Of a stretch of DNA of 64,000 nucleotides, positions 46,021 to 57,400 are shown one piece after another. The stretch spans positions 186,001 through 250,000 of the forward strand of contig JALRMH010000041.1 in assembly GCA_026119935.1 (NCBI GenBank). The letters run 5' to 3'. The notes beneath the pieces are model-generated. The model saw only the letters and a list, made by a program, of their open reading frames with translations. It was not told the origin of the DNA and searched no databases. Origin of the DNA: Endothia cerciana (Eukaryota; Ascomycota; Sordariomycetes; Diaporthales; Cryphonectriaceae). Positions within the stretch are counted from its first letter, which is position 1. Every line of letters starts with the position of its first letter. A program made the position numbers and the translations under genes.

Positions 46021-47331
46021 ATGAAGCCCTCTCAAGTAGCGACTGCCATCTGGGCCGGCTTCATCGGCTCAGCCGCGGGGGCCATCTCCTCGGTGGTCAC
46101 CGGGACGCCGATGGGGTTTGCGTCCAGTGTGACGGGCGGCGGCACGTCGACGCCAGTGTACCCGACGACGATCGACGAGCTTAAGAGCTACCTGACCTCG
46201 TCGTCGGCCGAGGTCATCGTCATCTCGGGCACGTTCGACTTCGCGGGCAGTGAAGGAACGCAGACGGAGGAGGCGTGCAACGCCTACTCGTGCAGCCCTT
46301 CGGAAGGCGGTCAGGCGCTGCTGAACACGCTCGACGGGTGCGGGTCCACGGCGACGTACAGCGTGACCATTGACACGGCCGCGTACCAGGGCATCGCTGT
46401 CGCGTCGGACAAGACCCTCGTCGGCACGGATGGCGCTACACTGAAAGGCAAGGGCTTGAAGTTTGATGGCGTGTCGAACATCATCATTCAGAATATCGCC
46501 ATCACAAATCTGAACCCGGTCAGTTGTGCAGCGCGTGGACTGCCTTCCCCGGTCTAAAATGGACTCGAGATATGTCACGAGTTATTAACACTCAGCAGGG
46601 GTATGTCTGGGGAGGCGATGCCTTGTCCTTCTCGGACACGAACAACATCTGGATCGACCATGTTACGACTTCAAGCCTTGGACGGCAGCACTACTCCTTC
46701 GGTGAAGAATCCAACAACGCCGTGACTATCTCCAACAGCTTCATTGACGGTGGCACGGACTACTCGGCTAGTAAGTCCAAGTGCAACTCTTTGCTCCAGC
46801 CCAGGTGGCTCCTCTCGTCCCTCCATAAAATAAGTGGTGGGTGCTGGATCTGACTCTTGCGAAGCCTGCGACGGCCACACCTACTGGGGTCTCGAGCTCG
46901 TTGGGTCAGGGGACTTCATCACCTTCTTTCAGAACTGGGTATACTATACCTCGGGACGAAGTCCGGCGCTCAGCGGCAACACCGTCTTCCACGCGGTCAA
47001 CAACGTCTGGTCGTCCAACCCGGGCCACCTGATCGAGGGCACGGCTGACGGGATGGGCCTCTATGAGGGTAACTACTTCATCAGCACACCGACCATCGTC
47101 GCGTCCGGCTTCGTGGGCCAGCTTTTCAGCTCTGAGTCGGCAGACCTCTCACAGTGTGATACCTATCTAGGAAGGGCCTGTGTTGTGAACGAGTTGGGCT
47201 CGGACACTGGGTCCTTCGATTACGACCAATATGGGTGGTTCTCGGATCTGTCAGGTCGGCCTATTGTTGCTGCGGCGTCGGCATCGTCTGTTGCCGACAC
47301 CGTAATTGACAATGCCGGGAACACGTTGTGA
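46021..47331 (+). CDS. Secreted pectin lyase, polysaccharide lyase family 1
   Basis: Three exons (46021-46518, about 46599-46770, 46865-47331) encode about 378 residues, the normal size for fungal pectin lyases. The exon-2 acceptor could be three bases upstream. The ATG at 46021 starts a signal-peptide-like segment (ATAIWAGFIGSAAGAISS). Parallel beta-helix landmarks are GVSNIIIQNIAITNLNP, YVWGGDALSFSDTNNIWIDHVTT, GRQHYSFG and, with the catalytic arginine, YTSGRSPALSGNTVFHAVNNVW. The enzyme cleaves methyl-esterified homogalacturonan by beta-elimination outside the cell. Lack of the calcium-site aspartates typical of pectate lyases favours pectin lyase, but this was judged by eye. It supports a plant-associated life style. 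Confidence 0.92.
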
Positions 47332-48001
47332 GTGAGGTAGAGAGACTGCCCTGGAAAATTATCCCATCCCTTGTTTGATAGTGGTGCAGGTCTTGTTGGT
47401 GACTCGTGGAAACCGCACGGGTCGGAAATCTGAATGAGACGATTACCCTCTTCTCTGTTTTCTTCTCTTTGTCTACGTCTGTTGCACTCCCTCTCCCGAG
47501 GCAAATATGTTCCAGAGCACCCGTCGATGCTAGAAGGTAAGCCTCCAATCCTGATTCCTGAAACTAATGATGTGCCACCCGGAAGCAATCACCGCTGGGG
47601 TGAAAACGAACCTTGGGCTACATGAGTTGGCGCAAGGTGCACTTCAACTACGAGTGTGATCATAATGTCCGCTGAGAGAGCGCGTGGTTATGCCTCATCG
47701 CCCCCCAAGACACTTACGGGGGTGTTTGTCTCAGAGTACTGTAAGAAGCAAAGGCTCGATAACATTAAGCGATCATCATCCCGAGTCCTACGTAGCAATG
47801 CGCGTCGGCAGCTCCCGACGATCCCTGGCACGCATCACCAGCCGTTGCCACCTCCGTCATGCCCCCACTAAGCCGCATGAGCATGTGCATCTTATAGGTG
47901 CTCCGTGTTGCCCTCCAGCGACGAGACACGACTTGGATGTTGATGTCCTCAACAAAACCTACAAAACTATTCACAGATCACCTGCTGCAGCTTGGCAAGC
48001 C
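47332..48001. other. Intergenic region
   Basis: About 670 bp with no supported gene; the frames seen lack ATG starts and domains. Confidence 0.4.
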
Positions 48002-48730
48002 ATGTCCGAAGCGCAAGAAGCACAAACAAAAGAAGCCGCCTCCGCGGCTGAAGCATCAGGCAAAGCCCCTCCTCCGCAAGAAGTTGCCCAGGCGATCGAG
48101 GCAGCCCAGGCGGCGAGGCGATTTCAAGATGCTGCAGACTCACTCAAGAAGCAGGCCCAGCTGGCGCGAGACCCGGAAGAGCGCGAGAGGCTGTGGAGGG
48201 CAGTATATATGAAGGAGAAGGAGGCCCATGGGGAGAGCAAGAAAGCCAGAAGTGAGTGATCGGTCCAGATAGAGAAACTTACGGGATGCTCGTGATCAGC
48301 AATTTACTTACTCGACACGCCAGTCATGGCTAGCGGATGGGGACAGGGCGCAGGCCTCGGGATCGGAATTTCCAGCGCCGTCGGCATGGGCTTGGGAAAC
48401 CTCCTGGGCGCGATACTGACTGGTGTCGTTGCTGTCCCTGGCGGGCTGATTGGCTCAGGGGTTGGAGCAATACACGGCCCATGGTACAAGCTAAAGGATG
48501 TGATGGGCGGCGGCGGTGACAATGCCGCGGCTGGTAAGGGCGCTTCCGACGGCAAGGGCGAGGCCTCTGAGACAGAATCCGAAGACGAGGCCCACATGGC
48601 CATCGTTGCGGCTGCGAGACAGATGGACGAGCAGAATGGCGACAGGAAGGCTGGAGGTGAAAAGGCTACGCACCAAGAAGGCGGAGTACCAACATGCGAG
48701 CGGAGTGGAACGGGATCCCCCAAAGGCTGA
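48002..48730 (+). CDS. Glycine-zipper hypothetical protein, about 218 residues
   Basis: Two exons (48002-48251, 48324-48730). Exon 1 (MSEAQEAQTKEAASAAEASG...) is an Ala/Glu-rich helix-forming segment ending ...KEKEAHGESKKAR. Intron 1 is 72 nt with a GTGAGT donor. Exon 2 opens with a glycine-zipper stretch of about 50 residues (GQGAGLGIGISSAVGMGLG, GVVAVPGGLIGSGVGAIHG), which may insert in a membrane or self-associate. A polar tail with acidic and lysine residues follows. Proteins of this plan are common in filamentous fungi and have no known role. The frame ends at 48730, but another frame, also Lys/Glu-rich, continues to 48864, so a late frameshift or a different C-terminus is possible. Confidence 0.65.
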
Positions 48731-49539
48731 GGTGGCTAAGAGAGATGCCAGTAAGGAGGTAGGAGGCGGAGGGAATACACAGAAAGAGGGCGAGGCGAAG
48801 CAGCAGGGCGGAGAGGAAGAGACTGCCAGAGACGAGACAAGTGGCGATCGAGTTCATGGCTGACAGCAATCACCAGGCACACACCATCACGACATCACAT
48901 GAAGGGACACACGGGGCACAGCGGGAGCATACAGCGGGCGTCAGAGTTCTTCAGTCTTCTTTTCTTTACAAGACTTCCCATCTTTTTCGACATAATTTCC
49001 GTAACCAAAATATTTTCCATATTTCAGTACTCCGGGATATTCATGTTATACCCGTGTCAGGGAATATCACCGCATCTTCTCTCGTCTTCGAGATGCCGGC
49101 AGAAGCAGCTGGCGCGGGCCATTCGCCGAGCTCCCTCCCTAATGTTCCAGTCAAGTCCGCGGCGCATGCTGGAAATTGAATGATACGCTATCCGTGTTGA
49201 GAGGTTGGCGGGGTCCGTCAGTGAATTTATTCCCACCTACAAGCCTGCCGCGCTGTTGGTCGCCACAGATGCATTCAATGTCCCCAGGTTGCCAACTTTC
49301 GACGCGACCCACGCGACCCAGCTTTCTGGTTCTCAACAACACCATTCAGGACAACCAACTTGCCGAATTGAATCCACTCATCAGTCTGGTATCAGTTCTG
49401 TCCACATTGAGAGAAGTCAATAACGCCCCTAAGAATACGGAGACACCTTGCCTCTACCCTTACGCAACCACTCAGTCTGTCCATACACCCTCCCTCTCAC
49501 ACCCTTTGACATCCCACTACCTACTATTCGATACTCAAC
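48731..49539. other. Intergenic region
   Basis: No supported gene. The 200 nt before 49540 are C/T-rich, as in a fungal 5' leader. Confidence 0.4.
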
Positions 49540-50574
49540 ATGTCGCGTATCGTCAACAACGTGTTGAGGCACCTAGAGTGTCTGCCGAAGACGGCTTTCG
49601 CCAGTCCAGTCCATACCCACAAACCCAAAGGCCACGCGGGCCTGCACTCCGAGGAGGTGTCAGCCGTGACCATGAAGAAGCACCAGGCCGTCATGAAGCA
49701 GACAGTAAGCATCGCAAACAGGCATCCTTGCTACATTGATTCTTGGGTCGGGTAATAGAGCTAATATCACCTCTAGGCGACGACGTCGATTAGTAGCCGT
49801 GGCTAGGAGCCCTCGGCCGCAACTTCGTCCTTCCGTAGTAGTGCTGGTGGCGAACATGTTCTTGAGCGCACCCCTCGAGCTTATCGAGACCGCTCCAACT
49901 CTCCACCTCCGCGGTCGCGTTCCCTCTCCCCAGGCCGCCGCCCTCGAAAGGAGCGCGTGCCTAGTCCGCATTTCCTGCGCCACCTCGAGCAACTGGGCTA
50001 CGGCCGTGACATAGACATGGCCTCCGACGTTCACCTCGAGGCCCCGCGCTCCAGCGCGGAGATGGAGATTGAGATGCGCCCAGATATGACACCTGGATGG
50101 ATCATCCCCAGCACCCCCAGCAGCGTCAACACGGCAATGGAAATAGACATGCGCCCAGATATGGCGCCTGGCTGGGCCATTCCAAACGCCCCCATCAGCG
50201 TCAACACGGACATGGAGATTGAAATGCGCCCGGATATGGCGCCTGGCTGGATTATCCCCAGAACCCCCAGCAGCGTCAACACGGACATGGAGATTGAGAT
50301 GCGCCCAGATATGGCACCTGGCTGGGTTATCCCCAGCACACCCAGCAGCGTCAACTCCATCAGTACAGGCAGCACCAGCACGTCCATCACACCCATCTCG
50401 TCGTACCACAGCAGCCCGTATTGCGCGTCGGGTTATCCCACACCGTCTCCTAAGATCCGAGGCCGTCATCACCAGAACCGCTTGCAGGACCTCGCCGAAG
50501 CTCTCCGCCAGCCATCTCCTCGTCTGCTCCCTATAAGGGGCTGTTGGTCACTGAGCCAGCGTTGGAGCCCCTAA
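49540..50574 (+). CDS. Disordered repeat protein, 310 residues as written
   Basis: Two exons (49540-49704, 49807-50574). The intron (GTAAGC...GGCTAG) is in phase 0 and joins KKHQAVMKQT to EPSAATSSFRSS. The protein is basic and Ser/Pro/Arg-rich, with an RS-like stretch (RDRSNSPPPRSRSLSPGRRPRK). It then has four perfect-length 25-residue repeats (consensus MEIEMRPDMAPGWIIPSTPSSVNTD), a Ser/Thr linker and a 42-residue module (SPKIRGRHHQNRLQD ... GCWSLSQRWSP). There is no signal peptide, membrane helix or Lys-Arg processing site, and I recognise no domain. The stop TAA at 50572-50574 falls at the end of the module. The frame stays open beyond it and contains a second copy of the module, so TAA may be a mutated CAA and the original gene longer. 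Confidence 0.6.
50062..50361 (+). repeat. Four tandem 75-bp coding repeats
   Basis: Units start at 50062, 50137, 50212 and 50287, each exactly 25 codons. The core RPDMxPGWxIP is kept in all four, while positions after P and N vary (STPSS, NAPIS, RTPSS, STPSS). Most differences are single bases, so the array is young or homogenised. Confidence 0.95.
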
Positions 50575-50811
50575 TCTGATGGGAGTGGTAAAGACGGCAG
50601 CCACACGGCATTGACAGATGTAAATATTACTCCTAGCAGTTCCACCTCCATGAGGACCATATCTTCCTCCCCTCCGAAGGTTGGTTCACCCAAGATCTGC
50701 GGTCGCCACCACGAGAATCGACTGCAGGACATACTCGAGGCGCGTCGCACATCGCCAACCCGTTTACCCCTCTTCCAAGGCTGCTGGTCCCTCAGTCAAC
50801 GCTGGACACCG
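50446..50811 (+). repeat. Duplicated 126-bp module
   Basis: Copy 1 (50446-50571) and copy 2 (50686-50811) are both 42 codons, in the same frame. Shared parts are SPKIxGRHHxNRLQD, then GCWSLSQRW(S/T)P. The only stop between them is TAA at 50572-50574. Confidence 0.88.
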
Positions 50812-51138
50812 CAGAAGCCAGGAGATGCAAATTCAAAAGCGACATCCCGCCATCAGGCAGTATCACCGGATGCTATACCACGAGACCTTCCCAAGGAAAA
50901 GGTAATCCCCAATAAAAAACTTACGCCGTTCAGCACGACTCCAGTGGATACTAACCGCATGCCCAGAAGCAGGAGAAGGAGAATGCGAAGCTGACTCCTC
51001 CAATGTTGAGGATCAACTGCTGAGAAGGCTGACAAGCCCAGCCCAGCTGGCGTGAAGCGGGTGAGAGTGATCTGTAATAATAAGGATGCCGACAACATTT
51101 GTCAGAGGACGACAGGATCACAGAAGAAGGCCAAGACG
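50575..51138 (+). pseudogene. Probable continuation of the repeat-protein gene, interrupted
   Basis: The frame of the preceding gene continues after TAA and holds module copy 2 (KPGDANSKATSRHQ follows it). A canonical intron is visible: donor AAG|GTAATC at about 50901, branch ATACTAACC, acceptor GCCCAG about 50967. After it the frame reads KQEKENAKLTPPMLR, then stops. A second frame (STAEKADKPSPAGVKRVRV) leads without a stop into the next frame, as if one base had been lost near 51000. The region probably once linked the repeat protein and the acidic protein downstream into one gene. Confidence 0.5.
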
Positions 51139-52516
51139 ATGTCAATCTTCGATCTGGCCGTCAGCACTCCTATTGGCGGATACGACTTCGACCTGCAAAG
51201 CGAGGACGAATATCTATCTCGCGGTATGAATCGTGAGAGAGCCATGTTAGACGACGGGGATGCAGATTATCAGGACCAACAGGAGGATGAGCGTTTCCGC
51301 AGCCTCTGGGAGATGTCACTTGGCGATCAGGACGCTAGAAAGAATGTGACAACCACGGAGGAAGAGGAGCCTGGTGTCGAGGAGCCTGTGGACGAGGGTT
51401 CTGATGCTACAACCCCTTCCGCTCAAGCCCTATCTCCCGTCATGGCAGACGGAAGCGAGTCGAACAGTCTGACAGAAGAGACGCTGGGTCAGAGTGAGCG
51501 TGCGAGTAGTGTCTTGGAGGATTCTGCAGAATCTGTACACACAACCGTGACTCCACCCTCCACCACTGGCGAGCTGGCTACGACCAGTGGCACTACGATG
51601 GATGCCGAAGTCTTCCAGATAGAAGACGAGGCGGCTCTCGCCTTGGTGCACGTCAACCTTGACACACGCAAACCACGCGGAGTCAAGCGCAAGAGGAGAG
51701 ACGCCGACGACGGCAGCGTGGAGTACAAAGAGAGGTGGGCCACTATCTGGAGCTGGCTTGCAAAGTTCCTGGAGGATAAGGCTGCGACATCTCTCGAGCA
51801 TGCGCACAAGAAGGTGGACGCCATGAAAGTGAAGGAGCATCAGAGCCACATTCAAGAGCAGGCTAAGGCTCTAGCCCCTTCGGATGCTGAACAGACCAGT
51901 GATGAGACCTCTCTTGTCGAGTATCATCTCGACGACAGCAATGATGTCGCCCATGAACACGACGCCGACGAGACGGAGGCAGACATACCATCTACTTTGC
52001 TCACATCTGTCCGAAGGAAGGTGTACTACTACGATTTGGAATACGCCCAGAAGATGTTGCAGCACCTCCTCTACACCTCTCTTCCCACACTCATCGCGGA
52101 AATGAAGCACCAGACGCATGGAACGGTCAAGGCGGAAGGTGTTCAAGATCGCCCAGCGGTGGCTGACAGAGACAAGTCTGAGCGACCTCAGCCACGGGTT
52201 GCTGGAGGAGATCTGGCTCGGTCCCGCGGGCAGCGACAGCAAGGAGGACACTGACAGCGAATCGGAGTCCGATGCCGACTCCGACTCCGACTCTGATGAT
52301 AACGTCCTGTTTAGCTCCTTTGAGCTTGGTCGGGTGTTCGACGACATCTATGAGGAGAAGATCAGACCAGTCGTCGGCCCGCGGCCAGAGCTCAAGAGAC
52401 TGTCGCAGTCCCTGACCTCCGCCCAGCAGAGATTGCTGCGCAAGCAGCTGATCGAGGCCCGGAAGGAGTACATGAAGAGACATCCGGGCAACGGGGCCCA
52501 GATATTCGGAGCATAA
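51139..52516 (+). CDS. Acidic disordered protein, possibly broken
   Basis: From ATG 51139 (MSIFDLAVSTPIGGYDFDL) a frame runs to 52254 (371 residues). It is very acidic and Ser/Thr-rich, with one basic patch (RKPRGVKRKRRDADD, a likely nuclear signal) and a tryptophan cluster (WATIWSWLAKFLEDKA). The end of this frame becomes Arg/Gln-rich and unlike the rest. A second frame opening at 52118 (SRRKVFKIAQRWL, then SDSKEDTDSESESDADSDSDSDD, then QRLLRKQLIEARKEYMKRHPG, stop 52516) looks like the true C-terminus. A 1-base change near 52115 would join them. I recognise no family. Together with the two preceding entries this may be one long, now broken, nuclear disordered protein. Confidence 0.5.
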
Positions 52517-54485
52517 GCCTCTTCGATTCCTAGGCTGTGGGCCGAGGAAGGTTTAAGACGTGTTGGGACATGTACTCATGAAAAACCAAGACGTGCCTTC
52601 CATCCTGGCGGCCAAAGATTCTGATGCGATGCCCAAAGTTTCTCAGCCAAAATTCGACATTCCATAACGCTCTTCCAACGCCTCAGTTTGCACAATTACG
52701 AACCGGATTGGCGCCCCCCTCCTTTCTTTTCTTTTTCATATTGCCGACTCTTTCCCCTACATGGCTTGATCTTCCCACACTTGTGGTTGCGGTCGCCATG
52801 AAGGACTCATCCACGACAGCAGTCAAGGAAATCGAGCTCGAGTGCTGCCTGTTGACCAGGACTCAAATGTCGACAGGAGCCGGTGTGCTCGTCCTCATGA
52901 CTTGAGCTGCTCATCTAGCTGGTGAGAATGTGCTTGTCATGAGGGCTATGTCGTGGGTGAGATCCACGATGGAGTGGGCAAATACAGATTGGGGGGGAAT
53001 GGGCACATCACACAGGCAGACAAGGAAGTTGGGCAGAGACTCAGGAAATGGCCGAGGAGTTCCGAAATAAGGAGGTTTGATATGTCGCATACGGTGATGG
53101 ATGGTGATAGCGTAAGCCACGACACGCAACTGTACTATGTTAAGACTGTCCGCAAGACAATTCTCTCCGCAATATCCATGATGTAGTGTTTCCCGTTATC
53201 GTCACCACGTCTGGAACAGCTGATAGCAATTCATGATTCGCGAATACACTTCTTTAACAACAACCGTCAAGACTCGCCCAATCCGCTCTGAAGACTCATC
53301 GTATCAGACTCTGTCCTCGGCTTAGAGTAATTATTCAGAGCCATAAAAGCTCTGGAGATCTGTTTGACGTTGTCCGACCCTCAAAATGCCCTCTGGAGTG
53401 TTGAATAGCAAAACGGCTGCGCAGCACCGCCTCGAACCGTAGTGGCTGTTTATAACAACATGGAGTACCAGTCGGCTGCCACAGCTCACATGCCTGGCAT
53501 TTGTGACCGGCGAGGACAATACACCGGTTCATCTCGGTCTCAGTCTCACGTTACTTACTGGCCGTTCTCGAACTACAAGACCGACCCCGCCCCCCCCCCC
53601 CTGTGGCCGTCCTCAGTCGGCAGGCCTCCACCCTGGCTGTCAGCATGAATTGTCACTGTCACGTACGCAGAGCTCATCGGCCAGTGGCTCAACCCGCCAG
53701 GCAGCTTTACGGTTGTGTCTCTACCAAACTCCATAGAGTCCTTCTCGTATAAACATGATGAGAGATATGGACAAGCAGCCTTCTCTTCGTGAGTTAAGAG
53801 ACTGGAATGATGTTTTGGTCATATCTAGCTGATGCTTATGGCTTGTCATCCCCGCACCCATATACCATTAAAGCTCTCGCAGATTGATCTCACGCTGGAC
53901 AATAACTTGCTTCCCTTGAGCAGTCACCCTGTAGTAGCTCTCTCAGATATTTACACACTACGGATACTCTTTCGCGTATCTCGTGGAGTTTGAACTCGCT
54001 TTTACTTATTCTGCCACCTCAGTCCTTCTCACTCGAATCTAGTTAAGTTTCATGATCCTGCAGAAGCTGGCAGAAGCTGAGAACCTTAATTGGCGGTGCA
54101 TATGAAGGGAACAATATTCTAGGGTACTCATTTCGAACTAGCCCAAAGAAGGATTTTTGTGCATTTTCCTGCATGCAGCCCACATGACTATGGGCGAAGC
54201 TGAGGTAGCCCACTTACTTTGCACCACAATAAATCCTTGCGACATGCGCAGCCATGTCTGCTCTAAGCCTCCGAGATCCATAGCACAGCTGACTCCAGCC
54301 GTAATCCCAGGACTTTCTTTCGTACAAACTTCGCCCAGAACGATACGGATTCAATGTCAAAAACACACAGAGCCTGACTTGACGCCGGCCGGTGACCAGC
54401 ATAGGCGTTTGGCGGGATTCACAGCGCGATTGCCGCAGAGACGTCGGAAGAGCATTCGCGGTGGATCGGGCTGATACGAGAGGCC
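52517..54485. other. 2-kb intergenic region
   Basis: No supported gene. There is a run of 12 C at 53590-53601. Short frames overlap on both strands without domains. Confidence 0.45.
53590..53601. repeat. 12-base poly-C run
   Basis: Twelve C in a row in non-coding sequence. Confidence 0.85.
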
Positions 54486-57400
54486 ATGTCTGAAACTCAG
54501 GTCGACAGCGAGCCGAAGCCGCGAGAAAGGCACCAGAGAAGAGCCTCCCAAAATCGGACTTCCCGGCGCGACTTGGTGCTTCATCAGGATGGAGGTCCCA
54601 GGGAGATGCAGGGGGGATCCGAGGTCAGCCACAGAGATGTTGGAGCGACACAGCCAGACCACGAACAGGAACAGCGATTACGGCTACGCTTCAGCCGAAC
54701 AAATATAGCTGAAAGAGCCGGACGGACGAGCACAGATGATCCCAACAGTATCCCTCAGGACAATGTTCGCAGCGGCCCCGGCATACAATGGGCAGCGAGT
54801 GCAGACAAGAACTACAGCGAGCCTGGGAAATTGCTCAATACGCAGAAAGAGACCTTGCAAGATGCAACTACAGCTTTTGCTGGGCGTCCACCTCAGAGGC
54901 CACGGAGCCGTAGTCGTCCGCTAAGAGAAAACGATGCGGGATATGGCGTGAAGGGCAAGTCGACCTCAGCGACACAATACCAGGGCTCGCCGCTCAGAGG
55001 CCACGGTCCCCCTCCTCTGCCGCCATTAACGGTGGAGAACCTATCCAGTCTCCATAGGGCGAGGAGCGCTCAGAGCCCGGGCAAGGACAGCAGCCAAAAA
55101 AGCCGGGAGGCAGAAGAGAGTTCGCCCGGCCGTTCGGTCAGACCCAGTACAAGCTTTGACGACGGAGACGTATGGATCCGACTCGTGAAGGGTACGGCAA
55201 AGGTACAAATTGGCAACTCGGTGATGCACGCCAGGGATGGTGCTGAGATCACGATTCGCTCTGGGGATATCAACAACCACGGGAGTACTAGTCCTTCCCC
55301 TTGGACAGTTGATGAGAAGCGACGAGCCAGCTTCGATCAATCAGAAATGCGGCCCCAGATGAATACTAGCTTGCCTCTCGCCGCGGCTGCATATAATCGC
55401 CGTATCGATTCGGGCCTCGCTGCACCGTCGAACCGCAGACATGGAGATAAAAGCTTCAACCCCACCGCTCGTCCGCCCAACCGGAGGTTCAACCCGCGAA
55501 CCACAGATAACAAATCCCAGTCGCATGATGTGATTCTTGATACAAAAGCTCAGGCCAGTCTAAACGATTTCTCGTCGTTGGAGGTTTCTGCCGCCGACCA
55601 ATATCTGGCGAACCTGAGGCGCCTCCGGGCAACGAGAAGTCAGCGGCAGATATTTTCTAGTAGCACCGGGACGAAGAGAAACATGAGTGGGCGCGGCAGC
55701 GAGAGTGACCAGGAGGATGTGTGTCACCCACCGGTCCCAAAATCAGCCCACCGTTCTAGCGGATCGTCTGAGTCTAAGAATATCAAGGAAAGGCCCGAAA
55801 TAGACCCTTTTCCGTTCAATAGCGCCCGCCGCGCCTATATGGAAGATTGTGACGAGGATGGAAACGTCATCGCTAATGCAGCGACTTTTTCACCTGATGG
55901 GTACCAAGGGAAGGCCGCAATGCCATCATCCAGAAGAGAAAGCCGAGTGAGGGCTTCGACAACAAAGACAGATGACAGTGACACCCCATCGGCAGCTCAT
56001 ACGAGTATAGGACTGAAGGAGGAGCCAACAGATCCCAAACAAAAAAACATAAAACAACCAAGACCTGCGGCGAGGTTAGCCAAAACTCTTCCAGCTTCAC
56101 CGCGTCCACGGGAAGAGCCTTCATACTACGGCGTAAGCCCACGTCCCAGGGCATACTCTGCAAGGCCACCACGGCCCAGCTCCTACGGCCCGGTGCCATC
56201 ACTCCCGCCGCCATCAAGTGCAGGATATCACGGGCAGCAGTACCCTTCTCCCCAAGCAGAGTACTATATTGCCGGTCGACGACCGACCAGCTACTACGCC
56301 ACATCGCTACCGAAGCCAACGCCATCAAGTGTAGGGTATCTCGAGCAGCCGTACCCTCCCCCTCCCTTAGCAGCATATCCAACACCTTACGGTGCATTAT
56401 CTCGATTTCCTCCTCATCCTGATACTCCCCCTCTGCAGCACTACTTTGAGACATGGTCCCGCGACGACTTAACGGGCCCCCACCGTCTAAGTGAGATACA
56501 CGACCACTCAGAGCCTCGCAGTCACAAAACGGGCGGGACGCCGATGAAAGAGTCATCCTTAAGGAGGAGACCTAGTAGGCATGAGGAAGATCGAATACGC
56601 ATGCCTCCGCCGCCGAGGTCTCACAGCTGTGATTCTACCTCTGCGGCACCGCTGCAGCAAGAGATAGACCACGAGGTGGTGAAGAGTCGAGCATCTCATC
56701 AGCCCTTCCTAGGCACGCCAGTCTGTAGCACTGAACCTGGACGGGATCCTGCCTTTGAGTGGATAGAACCAGAGCCGGACGCAGAAATAAACTCGCAAAG
56801 AAAACGCCACTTAGCAGTTGATCAGGTCAACGCCGTCTCAGCGGAAATTCACGCCGCAACAGATCCAAGGGCTACCGGCACGGTGCTGCCCCCCACGAGT
56901 ATCACGAAGTGGCTCAACGAAGAGGTTACGGGAAGCATTCATGACCCCCCTTCACCTGCACGACATTCAAAGACACTCAACGCAAAAGAAACCGATCTTC
57001 ACCTGACACCTCTCTTCCCTGGCACACTTCCCTACCCCGTTCCAGGCCGCTTCTCACCCTCTGAGGTGCCCTCCAATCCCCTGAAAGAGGCTGTCAAAAC
57101 TATCACATCAGATATGGTCGACCCGACAATTGAACACAAGGTGCAAGACACGGCCGCGAACGCTCTGCGAGGCGAGTCTCGAGAAGTTCCTGTCATAGAT
57201 ATTCCTCACCATTGCGACCTTGTCAATGACGAAGCCGACACGATGTCACTGCAGTCCTATGCTGAGTCCGCCGTCGGATCAATGTTCGACACCAATTCAT
57301 CCAGGAGCACCGCCTCTTCTGTTCCTGGTGACGTGCAAGCTTTAGTGGGCGCGTTCGTGGATCTCCTAGGACGCGACGGAAGCATCAACAGAATGTTCGA

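Noticed and set aside
49780..49806. TAG at 49804-49806 as a nonsense mutation in the repeat-protein gene
   Set aside because: GGCTAG serves as the acceptor of the 49705 intron; splicing there keeps phase and the following sequence is clearly coding.
50062..50361. 75-bp repeats as a ribosomal-peptide precursor for the UstYa-like enzyme
   Set aside because: No signal peptide and no Lys-Arg sites between units; the gene is 21 kb away and encodes a basic disordered protein.
50031..50396. Antisense repeat frame (QPGAISGRISISMSVLTLLGVLG units)
   Set aside because: It only mirrors the 75-bp repeat array; no start context or flanking coding sequence.
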